Notes: generated from the sequence alone by a model not told the origin. A stretch of DNA of 64,000 bases from Silene latifolia (GCF_048544455.1 NC_133532.1:82849156-82913155), one strand, 5' to 3'. Positions 46,041-58,176 are shown, counted from the first letter of the stretch. A program made the numbers and translations.

Positions 46041-47506
46041 TGATGCGTGTCATTTATATGATGTTTTATGCCTCATTTTACACGCATTTCAGAGCTCATT
46101 TGTGTTGTTTAAGCTGCCATTTCCCCTATTTCTGTCTATTTTCGTGTTTTTGTACATTATTGCAGAAATGTGAAGAATTCAGCGGAAATCAAGCTAAATC
46201 CGTCCCCGAGTATCTTGCATTGCGTTCGACGTGAAGTATTCACTTAAGGAACGAGCTGGGTGCGCATTTCAAGGCCCAAAAGACAAATCCACGAGAAGTT
46301 AGAAGTCAAGTGTCAGCTACTTCGGTCGATCGACCACTGCCTCCAGTCGATCGACCAACCCACGGGTTCTAGTAGCTACTGTTCACCTCAGAGCAGTCGA
46401 TCGACCGCCATGCTTAGTCGATCGACCAAGTCGCTACTTCAGACGAGAATTAAAAGATCGAGATTTATCAAGCCCATGAGTTATTAGGTTTAGGAATAAT
46501 AGCTGCGTACTTTTCCTATATAACGCAGCATGAGTTTTCAGAATAAGTATCTAATTTTTATTCAAGTTTAGTAGACAGTTTTAGTTTATCAATAATTAGG
46601 GTTCAAGGATTAATTCGGGATTGAATACAATTCATTTTGGCATTCGACTTGTTCTTTCTTTCGCAATTCACACGGTACTCTCTGGTTTTGTTCGGTTTCC
46701 AAGCCGAATTGCCATCCTATGTTAATTGTTTATTTTACCGTATTAATCATGAATTCTGTAGTTTATTTAGCCAATTTTATTGTTGCCTTTAATTTCAGTA
46801 TGAGTAGCTAAATTGCTTGTGCTAGGATGTAGGGGAACTATAGATTAGGCGGCGTAGAATTAACATGGACTGAAATCGCGAGTCAGTCGATCGACCGCCA
46901 TACCTGGTCGATCGACTGACCACGTGAGGTGTTACCTTCGTTTTAATTGTTTTAATTCTTTATTCGACGAATCGAGTGCACACGACTAGTTGAATGTTTA
47001 AGATTTGACTGACCCTTTAGATCGAGACATAGGGACAGTTGTTAGATCACCAATTAAAATGACTAAACTATGCTGAGATCGAAAGATAGGTAAAGTTTAG
47101 ATTATTAGTCACTTCTCAGGACGAGAGTCAGTATTAGTGATATTAGGGACTTATAGCGAGATCGAAAGATGCTATCTGTTAAGAGTGGACCGAGAGGACC
47201 TCTTGTTTTCCCGCCTTATGTGTTTGATTTAGACCTGCTTAGTACGCTGCCGCTGAAACTATAGTGAACCGACCATCCTAGTACCCCTTCTTTTATCTGT
47301 TCTATCCGTTTATTTAGTTTATTGTCTTTCATTGCTATTAGCTATAGACCAACTCAAATAAACCCCCACACTTGTTACCTTAGACTAAATATCAGACAAC
47401 TATTATTGATTACATCTGCCTCTCTGTGGTTCGACCCGACTGCCACTGTCATTAGTAGTAGTTGGAATTATAAATTTATTTTTGGTACTCACAACGACGG
47501 GTATCA
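46041..47506 (+). repeat. gypsy D 3' LTR
   Basis: 1466 bp, with palindrome cores at 46326, 46347, 46397, 46418, 46887 and 46908 (steps 21, 50, 21 and again 21). It ends GGGTATCA before ACCAC (47507-47511). Confidence 0.92.
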
Positions 47507-47514
47507 ACCACCAT

Positions 47515-47519
47515 CAGCC
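47515..47519. repeat. target-site duplication CAGCC of copia C, left copy
   Basis: CAGCC precedes TGTTGGAGCTTG and recurs at 56813-56817. The site is only 8 bp downstream of gypsy D and its duplication. Confidence 0.93.
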
Positions 47520-48589
47520 TGTTGGAGCTTGTGTCCTCCACAAATTAGTGTGATAACATTTATAAATCTCTTATAGGTTCACAAGGGTATACTTTGTATT
47601 TTATCAGTTGATTAACGATTACCTAATAACGATTGGCTTGCTAGAAAGTTTGACGTTTTTATCATACTTATGGCGGTGATCAACTGGTCTCTAAAAGTCA
47701 CACCTAAAGGATGTGTTTGAGAGATGTGATTATGGAAATGTAATCATATTGATGCCTTACATGACTAAAAGGTTAGTTCATGTATTTGACTAAACAGTTA
47801 GTCAATGTGTTGATGAGACGATTATTTAATTCAATTAAATAATATTAGCTGAGACGAATTAACTGTCAATTCATAAATTGAATATAATATGTTATATTTA
47901 ATAAATGTATATAATGTTAGCTTAAACGAATTAAGATGTTAATTCGTGATTAAATATAACCAGTTATATTTAATTAGCAAATTATAAATATGCGATATTT
48001 ATAGTTAATTTATATATTATACAATATTTTTAGTATAAATGTTGACAGACCGGTATTAATAAATCGACTGCAAGCTGTTGTGTGGGGACTTATTAATACA
48101 TGTCAATATAATTGACAATTTATAAAAGATGCACATTTTATACATTAAGATAACAAATAAAAATAAGAGGATTTTATCCTCATATCTTGGTTGCTCGGTC
48201 AAAACCGAATGGAAGAAAAAAAGAAATAAATAAAAATCTTCCTAATTTTCCTCCTCTTTTTTTCGGTTATATGACGAAGTAGGGATAATTTTATTTCACT
48301 ACTTTTTGACCTAATTTTCTTTCATCACAAAATACACAAAACCCTAAAATTTAATCATCAATTTGGGGATCTCATTCTAGCAATTTGAGGGGCATTTCGC
48401 GGAGCATCTTGGGTGCAACTAATAGGCGAATATCATTTTGTTCTTAGGCCATTATTGCTAGGACCGAAGGTTGATTCCTAATCCTTATTCTCTTTTGTTT
48501 ATGCAAATTTCATTTATGACTAGTTTTCATATTTATAATTTCGTTATAATCCTTATAATTTAAAGGGAAGTATACCGATAATTCCTACA
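47520..48589 (+). repeat. copia C 5' LTR
   Basis: TGTTGGAGCTTGTGTCCTCC to AATTCCTACA. Nearly identical to 55737-56812. Confidence 0.94.
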
Positions 48590-48591
48590 AG

Positions 48592-48603
48592 TGGTATCAG
48601 AGC
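48592..48603 (+). other. copia C primer-binding site (initiator tRNA-Met)
   Basis: TGGTATCAGAGC, two bases after the LTR. Confidence 0.93.
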
Positions 48604-50929
48604 CAAGGCCATGAATTTATTTTTATATGAATTTCATGAATGATTTAAACAATGGAATTTCGAAAAGGAAAAAAAAAAAGGATTCGGCCGTAAAAAAAAT
48701 TTTGCCGAGAAAAATTTTTTTTTGCCGATTGTTTTTTCTTTGTTTTTTTATGATTTGTTCCATTTAGATTTATTCATATTATTGTTTTAATAGGTTAAAA
48801 TGACAATATGATAATTTTGTAGATGTTTTGATTTAATTAGCATTAAATTAAAATGTAAATGGAAATCATCTTGTTTGTTGATGTTAAATTTGTTTTTGCT
48901 ATATAGTTTTTGGCATAAATGGTTTTAAATCGTTGTTTAGAATCATGTTTCATTAATTTACATGTTCATGATTATGCCAATCTTGTTCTAATAGCAACTA
49001 TAAACAATTTTGTTCATCTAATTGTTTTCGGTTTTAGGGCATTATGCCGAGTGCAAAGAAATAAAAAATAGTTTCTGTATTTTTTTTCGGTTTTGTGATT
49101 TAGCCGAGAAAGAAATATTTTGTTTTTTTTTTTTTGTTTTTGGGCTGTTAAGCCGTGAGTAGATATAAAAAAAAGTTTATGTTTTTTTTTTGCATTTAGC
49201 CGTGAGCACCAGAAAAAAAAGGAACAATTTTTTTTCCCTCGTTTTTGTGTTTGCCGAGAGCAAATTTTTAAAGAAAAAAATCGTTTTTCTTTTATTGTTG
49301 TTTTTGGCGAATAATTATAATTATACATTTTTAATGTATGATTATTTGTTGAGAAAAGGTTCACATATTAAGATACCTAATTATTTTAAAGAGGTTTAAA
49401 ATAATATTGAATTAATTCATATTACAAGTTTAATATGAATTAAAGATTACAATTAATGTGAGTAATTGAGGAATTGTGATATAATTTGATCATTTAAATA
49501 GGTGGTTTGGATAAATTAATCTACATAATTAAGGAATTATGTCTTGCATGTTTAATTTTTTTAGTAGATGCATTTTTTTTTTCCATATTTCCAATGGAGC
49601 CAAAGACTCATTACTCTTTGGTTATGGATTATAATGGAATAAATCAAAATGGCTCACTAAAGTGGTTGCGCTTCTTTCTTTTGTGAAGTAGTGGTCCTTC
49701 AATGCAGTTCTCGAAGCAATTTTCATCTTGGGTCATTCGGAAACAGCCTCTTTGTGTTGCTAACACAAGGGTAAGGCTGCGTACATCCGACCCCCCCTTA
49801 CCCCGCAATTTGCGGGAGCCATTGTGGCACTGGGGTAATGTTGTTGTTGTTGTTGTTGTTGTATGCATTTTTTTTGTTGAATGAATCGTTGAATGGATTT
49901 ATTTACGTATTTTTGCAATCGGTTGTAATTTGTAATACCTAGTGTGGCCTTAGTTAAATTATGTTTTCGTAATGATGGAAACATAATTGTTAATGTAATT
50001 TGAGATCTCGTATCTCCGTTTTGGTTTTCTTTTATATTATGGTTTTGAAGTTAGAATGTAAATAGGTTTATTATGTAATTTTTAAATTGTAATTTTGAGA
50101 AGACTAAAGATGGAGATTGGATTGCTCACTCCCGCTACATGGACCAAGATGGAACATCAAGACAAGCTTCTCGGGTCCAAGGATGGATTCCAAAATTGTA
50201 TTTAATGTTCATTTTGGTAGATAGGCCACACTAGGACTTTATTTTTGTTTTACGTTTTACCGTTCTTATTTCTTTTCATTCACATGTAAGTTAGTGCATC
50301 ATATTCCGCCTAAAACCAAACCACCTACTAAAATGCATGAAAATTGACTCATATAGGTTGAATGTTAGTTTTCACGGACATACAGATGTCACATATTTAT
50401 TAAGCCATCACCTTAGTTTATTCATTCACTCATGCTAGATATTAGTTCACTTAAAATGAATTAAAATAAAGTTGATGGGATCTTCCTCTAAAACGGAAAT
50501 TGAGACTAGTCTTTATAAGGGCAAACAACTATGAATCCCTTCTTCGTCGGTAGGCATATAGGACCTTACTCTCCCTATGACCCCTTCTACGTTGGGTAAG
50601 TAGTTTGTGTTGACTTAGTTTATCTCAACATTATAGTCCGAAGAGTTTCTCGTGATTATGATGGACTAAAGATAGAATTTACAGAAATTTATCGACCAGG
50701 AATTCTAAAAGTAGAATTAGCCAAGAGGTTGGCTTATCAAATTACAGATAATTGAGTCTTGGGATCATTTATATAATTCTTGAGGGAGGTCAATTGTATA
50801 AATGCTTGAGTCTTCGCGTTATAACAGTATTGCATTAGACTTAAATCATAACGATGAGTATGCTTATTATATTTTATTCTTCTTTTCGCAGTGTAGAATA
50901 CGTTTATTTTGATAATACTGTTACAACAA
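48604..50929 (+). other. copia C long 5' leader
   Basis: Non-coding. T-rich tracts are interrupted by GCCGAG/GCCGTGAG words (48690-49320, at least five). A SINE lies at 49581-49862. The block conserved with A and B (GATGGAACATCAAGACAAGC) is near 50149. An acceptor-like TTCTTTTCGCAG|TGTAGA lies at about 50880-50897 before gag. The minus frames 49014-49364 and 49644-49868 reflect T-tracts and the SINE tail. Confidence 0.7.
49581..49862 (+). mobile_element. tRNA-derived SINE with (TTG)n tail inside copia C leader
   Basis: Flanking copies of ATGCATTTTTTTT (49568-49580 and 49863-49875) form a 13-bp target duplication. The tRNA-like head has an A-box-like GGCTCACTAAAGTGGTTG near 49650. The body has GGGTAAGGCTGCGTACATCC and GAGCCATTGTGGCACTGGGG, well-known SINE sequence in several plant families (TS/Au type). 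The tail is TTG repeated about seven times (49838-49861). Copia A and B lack it at the same place. The B box is weak. Confidence 0.85.
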
Positions 50930-51879
50930 ATGGCTGGAAATAACGGAATCCCAATGCCAAGTGCCACACTTGGACGCGAGTCCTGGCTGAACGCTTTCAT
51001 GGACCACATGAATCAGTTCACACGTCTAAAAAATGACGGGTCCAACTTTGCGGACTGGGAGGCATCATTGCGGAATGGTGCCATTGCTGACGGTAAGCTC
51101 AAGTACTTAACTGAGCCAATACCGGTAAACCCAGGCCCCAATGCACGAGTTAACGAGTCACTTGCTTATAGTGACTTCGTCATGGAAGCGGGTGCGATAA
51201 AGAACGTACTCATCTTTGCAATGGAAACCATTATTGCAGAGACGCTTCATTACCCATGGTGCAAACAAGATTTTCACCACGTTCACTAACGAGTTCTCAA
51301 AAGCACCGGGAATCGTTACTTATAAGCATACCTGTCGCTTCTTTGATGCGAAACTCCTGAAGGGCCAACCGGTTAGCCCACACATTCTTAACATGATTGA
51401 GAATGTCGAGAAGCTGGAGGCACTTGATTGCAAAATCAGTGAGAGCATAGTCATTGACCGTATGCTTCATTCACTTCATGATGGTTTTGCCCTTTTCAGG
51501 GCAAATTACTACATGAATGACATGAAGAAAATTCCTCATGAGCTACACTCACTTCTCGTACAGACCGAGAAGGATATGAAATTGAGTGGGAGCATGAAGC
51601 AAGATGTTCTCATGATTTCCAACAAGAATAAGGGTAAGGGCAAAGCTCCCGGCGACCTAACTGTAGGCAAGCCAAAGTTTAAGAAGCCAGGAAACGGTAA
51701 GAGTGGGCCTGGTGAGACTAATGGCTCACAAGGCAAGGCAAAGAGCAAGGTCGGTGACATTCAGTGCCACCATTATCACAAGACTGGACATTGGAGGAGG
51801 AACTGTCCCATATACTGTGAGGACATAAAAGCAGGCCGCGTCACTCCTGTTGGTATGTCATCTTATATTCATATGATTG
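50930..51879 (+). pseudogene. copia C gag, one frameshift, defective zinc knuckle
   Basis: ATG at 50930 (MAGNNGIPMPSATLGRESW). It is open to a frame change near 51235, within FAMET/ITHGANKIF, then continues in the 51216-52613 frame: SKAPGIVTYKHTCRFFDAK, IVIDRMLHSLHDGFALFRAN, and the basic linker KNKGKGKAPGDLTVGKPKFK. The knuckle reads CHHYHKTGHWRRNC: the second Cys ligand, present in A and B, is Tyr here, which should weaken zinc and RNA binding. Confidence 0.87.
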
Positions 51880-53387
51880 AGATTAACCATGCAAGTTTTG
51901 GAACTTGGGTACTTGATACTGGTTGTGGTTCTCATCTGTGTAATCATTTGCAGGGCCTAAAGAACATCATACCTCTCAAAAAAGGTGATGTGGACCTGCG
52001 AGTCGGGAATGGAGCACGAGTTGCTGCAGTCTCGAAGGGAACATACGTAATCCAACTCCCAAGTGGTTTTGAGTTAAATTTATATAAGTGTTACTATGTA
52101 CCCAGTTTGTCTAAGAACATTATTTCTGTTTCCGTACTTGCTAAATACGGTTTTTCATTTTCAATAAAGGATAATAGCTGTATTTTCTCTTTTAATGAAA
52201 TGGTTTATGGCAAAGCAGTTTCCATGAATGGAATTTACATCTTAGATCAAACCACAGATATATTGCATGTGAATAATAAGAAATTAAAGGTTGGTGACAA
52301 AGATCAAACCTATCTATGGCATTGTCGAATGGCACACATAAATGAAAAACGTGTAAAGAAACTCGTCGAGAATGGGACTATTCCCGCATTCGATTTTTCT
52401 ACATTTGGCACATGTGAATCATGTCTCATTGGCAAAATGACTCGAATTTCCTTCAAAGGTGTTAGAATGCGCGCTAGTGACCTATTAGGACTCATACATA
52501 CTGACGTATGTGGACCTATGTCAATTACCGCTAGAGATGGCTATAGATATTTTATCACTTTCACGGACGATTTGAGTAGATACGGATATATATGTCTACT
52601 TAATGAAGCATAAAAGTGAGTCCTTTGAGAAATTCAAGGAATACCAGAATAAGGTTGAGAAACAACTGGGAAGAAAGGTTAAAGCACTTCGTTCAGATCG
52701 GGGTGGCGAATATCTTTCAAATGAGTTTGATCAACACCTTAAAGACTGTGGAATCATTTTACAGTTAACTCCACCTAGAACATCTCAATTAAATGGTGTG
52801 TCCGAACGGAGAAATTGAACATTACTTGATATGGTTCGATCCATGATGAGTCACACGGTAGTACCTGATTCATTACGGGGTTTTGCTCTTTTGTCAGCTG
52901 CTCTTATACTTAACCGAAGTCCGACTAAAGCTGTCGACGAGACTCCATATGAAATGTGGAGGGGAACGGTCCCCAACTTGTCCTTTATTCGGGTTTGGGG
53001 CTGCGAGGCTTATGTCAAGTGGAGACACGAGGACAAGCTCGGCCCGCGATCGGTCAAGACATACTTTATTGGTTATCCAAAAGGAATGTTTGGTCATTAC
53101 TTCTATTCGCCTACTGAACATCGAGTTTTTGTTGCGGCTAGTACGACGTTCTTAGAGAAAGAATTTCTCGAGAACAAGATAAGTACTAGAACCTTCGAGC
53201 TGTCGGAGATTCCAGAACCAACAACCGAGGAACAGATGGAGGAAGTTGTTCCTCCAACTGATGATACGGTTAATATTCCTCAAGAACCTAGGAGGTCGGG
53301 TAGAGTCTCTAATCCTCCGGACAGATACATTGGTATGGTCGAGCAAAATGACGTTTTACTCCTAGAGAGTAATGAACCTGCTACCTA
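51880..53387 (+). pseudogene. copia C protease and integrase
   Basis: Protease WVLDTGCGSHLCNH near 51915, in frame with gag. Integrase: AHINEKRVKKLVENG with CESCLIGKMTRISF, LIHTDVCGPMSI and TFTDDLSRYGY. A frame change near 52600 follows, then RSDRGGEYLSNEF and NGVSERRN, after which a TGA at 52816-52818 replaces an Arg codon of the relatives. It continues from 52819 with VRSMMSHTVVPDS, NLSFIRVWGCEAYVKWRHED and RRSGRVSNPPDRYIGM. The DDE residues themselves are all present. Confidence 0.87.
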
Positions 53388-54894
53388 TAAAGGTGCCATG
53401 ACCTGTTCCGACTCAAAGCTATGGCTTGAAGCCATGCAATCCGAGATGGACTCCATGTATGAGAATGACGTATGGGCTCTTGTTGATTTACCTAATAAGG
53501 TAAAACCTCTATAGTGGAAATGGCTTTACAAAATAAAGCATTCTGTAGACGCGCAACCAGATACCTATAAGGCACGACTAGTGGCAAAAGGTTTCACTCA
53601 AGTGCACGGATTGCATTATGATGAAATTTTTTCACCTGTAGTCATGCTACGTTCCATTCGGATAATTTTAGCGATTGCCGCTTTTCATGACTACGAAATT
53701 TGGCAAATGGATGTGAAAACCACCTTCTTAAACGGTTATTTGGAGGAAGAGTTGTACATGGTACAACCCGAAGGTTTCATAGATCCTGAAAATCCTAAGA
53801 AAGTGAGCAAGCTTAAGCGTTCCATCTATGGACTTAAGCAAGCTTCTCGGAGTTGGAATCATCGTTTCGACCAGGTGATAAAAGAGTATGGTTTCACTCG
53901 ATCGGTCGAGGAACCATGCTTTTATATCAAGTCGAGTGGGAGCAAGATTGTATTCTTAATATTGTATGTCGATGACATACTCTTGATTGGGAATGACATT
54001 CCTCTCTTATCTTCGGTTAAAGGATGGTTGAAGAACCATTTCCAGATGAAAGATCTGGGTGAGGCACAACGTATATTGGGAATCCGTATCTATCGAGATA
54101 GATCACGACGGATGTTATCATTGAGTCAGGAGTCTTATTTGGATAAGATTCTTGAAAGATTCAGCATGACCAACTCCAAGAAGGGGAACCTTCCAATGAC
54201 GTCTGGGATGCAGTTGAGCAAGTCTCAGTCACCCACGACGCCTGAAGGGATTGAGCGCATGAGTCGTGCTCCTTATGCATCTGCAATAAGATCAATCATG
54301 TATGCCATGATATGCACACGTCCAGACGTGGCATATGCATTGAGTATGACGAGTCGGTACCAAAAGAATCCAGGTGAAACACACTGGATAGCTGTTAAAA
54401 ACATCCTTAAGTACCTATGGAGGACTAAGGATAAGGTATTGACTTATGGAGGCGATACTAAGCTATGCACAATCGGTTACGGAGATGCTAGCTTCCAAAC
54501 GGATCGGGATGATTCAAAATATCAGTCCGGGTTCGTCTTCACTCTTAATGGTGCTGCGGTCAGCTGGAAGAGTTCCAAACAGGATGTTGTAGCAGATTCT
54601 ACCACTGAATCCGAGTACTATGCCGCTTCGGAAGCAGCAAAGGAAGGTATATGGATGCGTCAATTCTTACAAGGACTTACGATAGTTCCTAGTTCGAATG
54701 ACCCGATCACCATCTATTGTCACAATAGAGGTGCCATCTTCCAGGCTAAGGAGCCTATGTCTAGCAAAAAATCTAGACATGTACATCGGAAAGCTCACCT
54801 GATCCATGATTACGTGGAGCAAGAAGAGATAGTGATTGACAAGATAGCTTCGGATGACAACATCGCGGATCCTCTCACTAAACCGTTTAATTAG
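53388..54894 (+). pseudogene. copia C reverse transcriptase and RNase H, one stop
   Basis: MTCSDSKLWLEAMQSEMDSM, then a TAG at 53512-53514 (VKPL-stop-WKWLYKIK) in an otherwise open frame to 54894. RT motifs VAKGFTQVHGLHYDEIFSP, MDVKTTFLNGYLEEELY and SIYGLKQASRSWNHRF, with YVDD at 53965-53976. RNase H is complete in layout: YGDASFQTDRDDSKYQSG, TTESEYYAASEAAKEGIW, ADPLTKPFN, TAG. The DNS motif reads CHNRG (residues around 54718), where B has CDNSG, so one catalytic Asp is changed to His. Confidence 0.88.
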
Positions 54895-55736
54895 GATAAG
54901 CATGAAGGGCACGTTATTTCCATGGGAATTAAACGTGTTCTTGAGTTGTAGTAGTTGATTATGGATTCGATACATTATCTTTTTCATATACTATTTATAA
55001 CTTCATCGTTTTAATATAATATTTTGTTTTTCATGTGGATTGTACTGACAACATTGAACGCCACAAAGTGAACTGAATTACATTATATTTGTTTTGGTCC
55101 GTAATCGCCTATATGAGCTGATAACTCTGGCTATTATATTGTGCAGTCGATTGATGGTGGGTTCAACGAGCCATAAGTCAAACGGTTGACTGATCGATCA
55201 CAGATGCGAGATTATAACGATACCTCGTAGGACAATTTTTGTGACAACGTAATGGAGTCCTAAATGTTTAAAAAACATTCGGTGCCAGGTCGTGGATTGG
55301 ACGTCCATTGTGTTCCTAGAGTCGATTCTTTTGACTATCGACTGTCTCTTGAGATTAAGGCAGTTTTTGGGTGACTTTGGTTTCTTTCTCATGGTCTGCC
55401 ATAACAGGAGACTAAGCATATTTTTTCTGGGTCATTTCATACTATGCTTATATCTGTAGGATTCGAGTTGAGGAAAATATCCAACCTTTATCAGGTTTAG
55501 TTATTTCTCAGGGCCACTCGAGGAGTTGTAACTGAAATGCATGGCCATGCTCGAATGATGATTCGTTTATCAGTTAAGTTACTCTCTAGTCGGGGAAACC
55601 ACTCTTGATATTGATCACTTGTAAAATACGACCTTTGTTAATACGGATTTTGCAAATTGTTTTACATTGAGTGGGAGAAATTTTAGGATATGAGAATCAG
55701 TTATCGCACATACACTTGTGAGGACAAGTGGGAGTT
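54895..55736 (+). other. copia C 3' untranslated region
   Basis: Conserved with A and B (GATGGTGGGTTCAACGAGCC near 55152). The PPT AAGTGGGAGTT lies directly before the 3' LTR. Only one PPT is present here, unlike A and B. No gene. Confidence 0.75.
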
Positions 55737-56812
55737 TGTTGGAGCTTGTGTCCTCCACAAATTAGTGTGATAACATTTATAAATCTCTTATAGGTTCACA
55801 AGGGTATACTTTGTATTTTATCAGTTGATTAACGATTACCTAATAACGATTGGCTTACTAGAAAGTTTGACGTTATTATCATACTGATGGCGGTGATCAA
55901 CTCGTCCCTAAAAGTCACACCTAAAGGATGTGTTTGAGAGATGTGATTATGGAAATGTAATCACATTGATGCCTTACATGACTAAAAGGTTAGTTCATGT
56001 ATTTGACTAAACAGTTAGTCAATGTGTTGATGAGACGATTATTTAATTCAATTAAATAATATTAGCTGAGACGAATTAACTGTCAATTCATAAATTGAAT
56101 ATAATATGTTATATTTAATAAATGTATATAATGTTAGCTTAAACGAATTAAGATGTTAATTCGTGATTAAATATAACAAGTTATATTTAATTAGCAAATT
56201 ATAAATATGCGATATTTATAGTTAATGTATATATTATACAATATTGTCAGTATAAATGTTGACAGACCGGTATTAATAAATCGACTGCAAGCTGTTGTGT
56301 GTGGACTTATTAATACATGTCAATATAATTAACAATTTATAAAAGATGCACATTTTATACATTAAGATAACAACTAAAAATAAGAGGATTTTATCCTCAT
56401 ATTTTGGTTGCTCGGTCAAAACCGAATGGAAGAAAAAAAGAAAGAAATAAAAATCTTCCTAATTTTCCTCCTCTTTTTTTCGGTTATATGAGGAAGTAGG
56501 GATCATTTTATTTCACTACTTTTTGACCTAATTTTCTCTCATCACAAAATACACAAAACCCTAAAATTTAATCATCAATTTGGGGATCTCATTCTAGCAA
56601 TTTGAGGGGCATTTCTCGGAGCATCTTGGGTGTAACTAATAGGCGAATATCATTTTGATATTGTTCTTAGGCCATTATTGCTAGGACCGAAGGTTGATTC
56701 CTAATCCTTATTCTCTTTTGTTTATGCAAATTTCATTTATGACTAGTTTGCATATTTATAATTTCGTTATAATCCTTATAATTTAAAGGGAAGTATACCG
56801 ATATTTCCTACA
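55737..56812 (+). repeat. copia C 3' LTR
   Basis: 1076 bp, ending TTTCCTACA before CAGCC (56813-56817). Confidence 0.94.
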
Positions 56813-56996
56813 CAGCCCTAACAGCCGCCACCACCCGAAATTTCATTAAGGGTTGTCATTATGTGATTTAGTTTTTGAAATTACATGTACTTTTTAGTAG
56901 ATCTGAAATTTGATAAAAGGAAAATAAGATTTTACATAATAAAACACAAAAACCATAAATCTACCATTATTTTTTTTTGTAAAAAAACTCAATAAC

Positions 56997-57668
56997 CACT
57001 ACTACAAATCCAGGCAACTACAACGCCCCTTTAACAACGATTATTCACGAAAATCACAATAGACGTTGTAGAATGTATGGCGCAATTTTACTAAAATCAA
57101 TTACAACGGGTATGGTTATAAAAACCGTTGTTATTAGTTTTAACAACGGGTCACACATGCACAACCGTTGTAAATAATTTGGCGCAAAATTGGCGCAAAG
57201 TTAGTGAAAAGTAATCACAACGGTTATTTTTGAAACCCGTTGTTAAAACTTATTTAACAACGGGTGTTTTTTACAACCGTTGTTAAAACATATTTCACAA
57301 CGGTTGTTGTTTAATAACCGTTGTCAATACCTTCCATACTATAAACCACACAAACAGAAGTCTGCTGCAGCCACAAAACAAAACCCTTAATACACAAACA
57401 CAAACACAACAGACAAACAAACACAAAACACAACCCTAACAACGGTTTTGTATATTAAAACCCGTTGTTATAACTTTCCCCCCAAAATTGAGTCACACTT
57501 TCCACAATGGATTTTTATACTTAAAACCGTTGTTAATAGTTTTAACAACGGGTTCCTTAAGAAAACCAACCGTTGTTAAAACCTTTTACAACGGACGCTT
57601 TAACAACGTCCGCTTTTTTATATAACAACGGTTTTTGACCGTTGTTATAGCCTGTATCTGTAGTAGTG
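56997..57668. mobile_element. non-autonomous CACTA (En/Spm) element, 672 bp
   Basis: Left end CACTACTACAAATCCAGGC; the right end, read on the minus strand, is CACTACTACAGATACAGGC. Both are flanked by AAC (56994-56996 and 57669-57671), the 3-bp duplication expected for CACTA. The interior is an array of ACAACGG/CCGTTGT motifs in both orientations (from 57030 to 57645), the subterminal transposase-binding type. There is no coding sequence, so it would be moved by a transposase from elsewhere. Confidence 0.93.
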
Positions 57669-57671
57669 AAC

Positions 57672-58176
57672 GAACAACCACCAACACCAAACAACAAAAA
57701 CCAAAACTAAATCTGAAAAAAAAGAAAAGAAAATGAAAAAAAAAATGAAAAAAACGAGACCTTCGACCACCACTACTGGCCGAAGTTTTAAAAAACGAGA
57801 ACCGCCTCTTTGTTGCGGTGGTGGAGTTAGTTTAAGTGGTGGTGAAGATGAGGAAGTGGTTCTTGTCGCGAGATCTCCAGCGAGGCAGGGGTGGGTCGTC
57901 GTTGGCTTAAGTCGTCGGTGGTTTATGGGATAGTGGTGGTTGGTGTTCTTGGTGGCAGCGAGAAGGCTGCAGTTTCGACGGTGGCCGTATTTGTGAGACG
58001 AGATGAGAGATAGGAGTGTTTATAGAGATGATGCAAAGAGGATTGAATGAATAACATGAATGATTATGTGGGAGGAGAGAGAACTGGGAGAAAGGGAGAT
58101 GATATATAGTAAATTAAGTGAATAATTAAGAGGGTAGTGATTAATTAGTGTAGGGCATGAAAGATGGTGTAATTAA
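57672..58176. other. remaining right part of the TA-targeted element, no gene
   Basis: A-rich tract, then a purine/G-rich stretch with GGTGGT words. The short frame 57733-57933 begins with Lys runs and is low complexity, so it is not accepted as a gene. Confidence 0.55.

Larger units (their letters stand above)
39147..47506 (+). mobile_element. Athila-like Ty3/gypsy element D, gag-protease only
   Basis: 8360 bp, LTRs 39147-40651 (1505 bp) and 46041-47506 (1466 bp), ACCAC duplication, and a TGGCGCCGTT-type PBS as used by Athila. The LTR length difference is one ~39-bp deletion in the 3' copy (after GTTCGG near 46694). Internally it has gag and a protease of Athila type, followed by 2.2 kb of non-coding sequence. 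There is no reverse transcriptase, RNase H or integrase on either strand, so it is non-autonomous. It carries paired GTCGATCGAC palindromes in LTRs, coding region and 3' part. Confidence 0.92.
47520..56812 (+). mobile_element. Ty1/copia element C, complete and least damaged, with SINE
   Basis: 9293 bp with LTRs of 1070 bp (47520-48589) and 1076 bp (55737-56812), initiator tRNA-Met PBS, 2.3-kb leader, full gag-pol, PPT and CAGCC duplication. The LTR length difference is a 6-bp insertion (GATATT, near 56657) in the 3' copy. It belongs to the same superfamily branch as A and B, but its LTRs and coding sequence are clearly diverged. Coding damage is light: two frameshifts and a few stops. Confidence 0.94.

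Noticed and set aside
49014..49364. Lysine-rich minus-strand frame of 116 codons
   Set aside because: Reverse reading of T-tracts in the copia C leader.
57733..57933. 66-codon frame starting MKKKMKK
   Set aside because: Low-complexity A- and G-rich DNA, no homologous pattern, inside a non-coding element.
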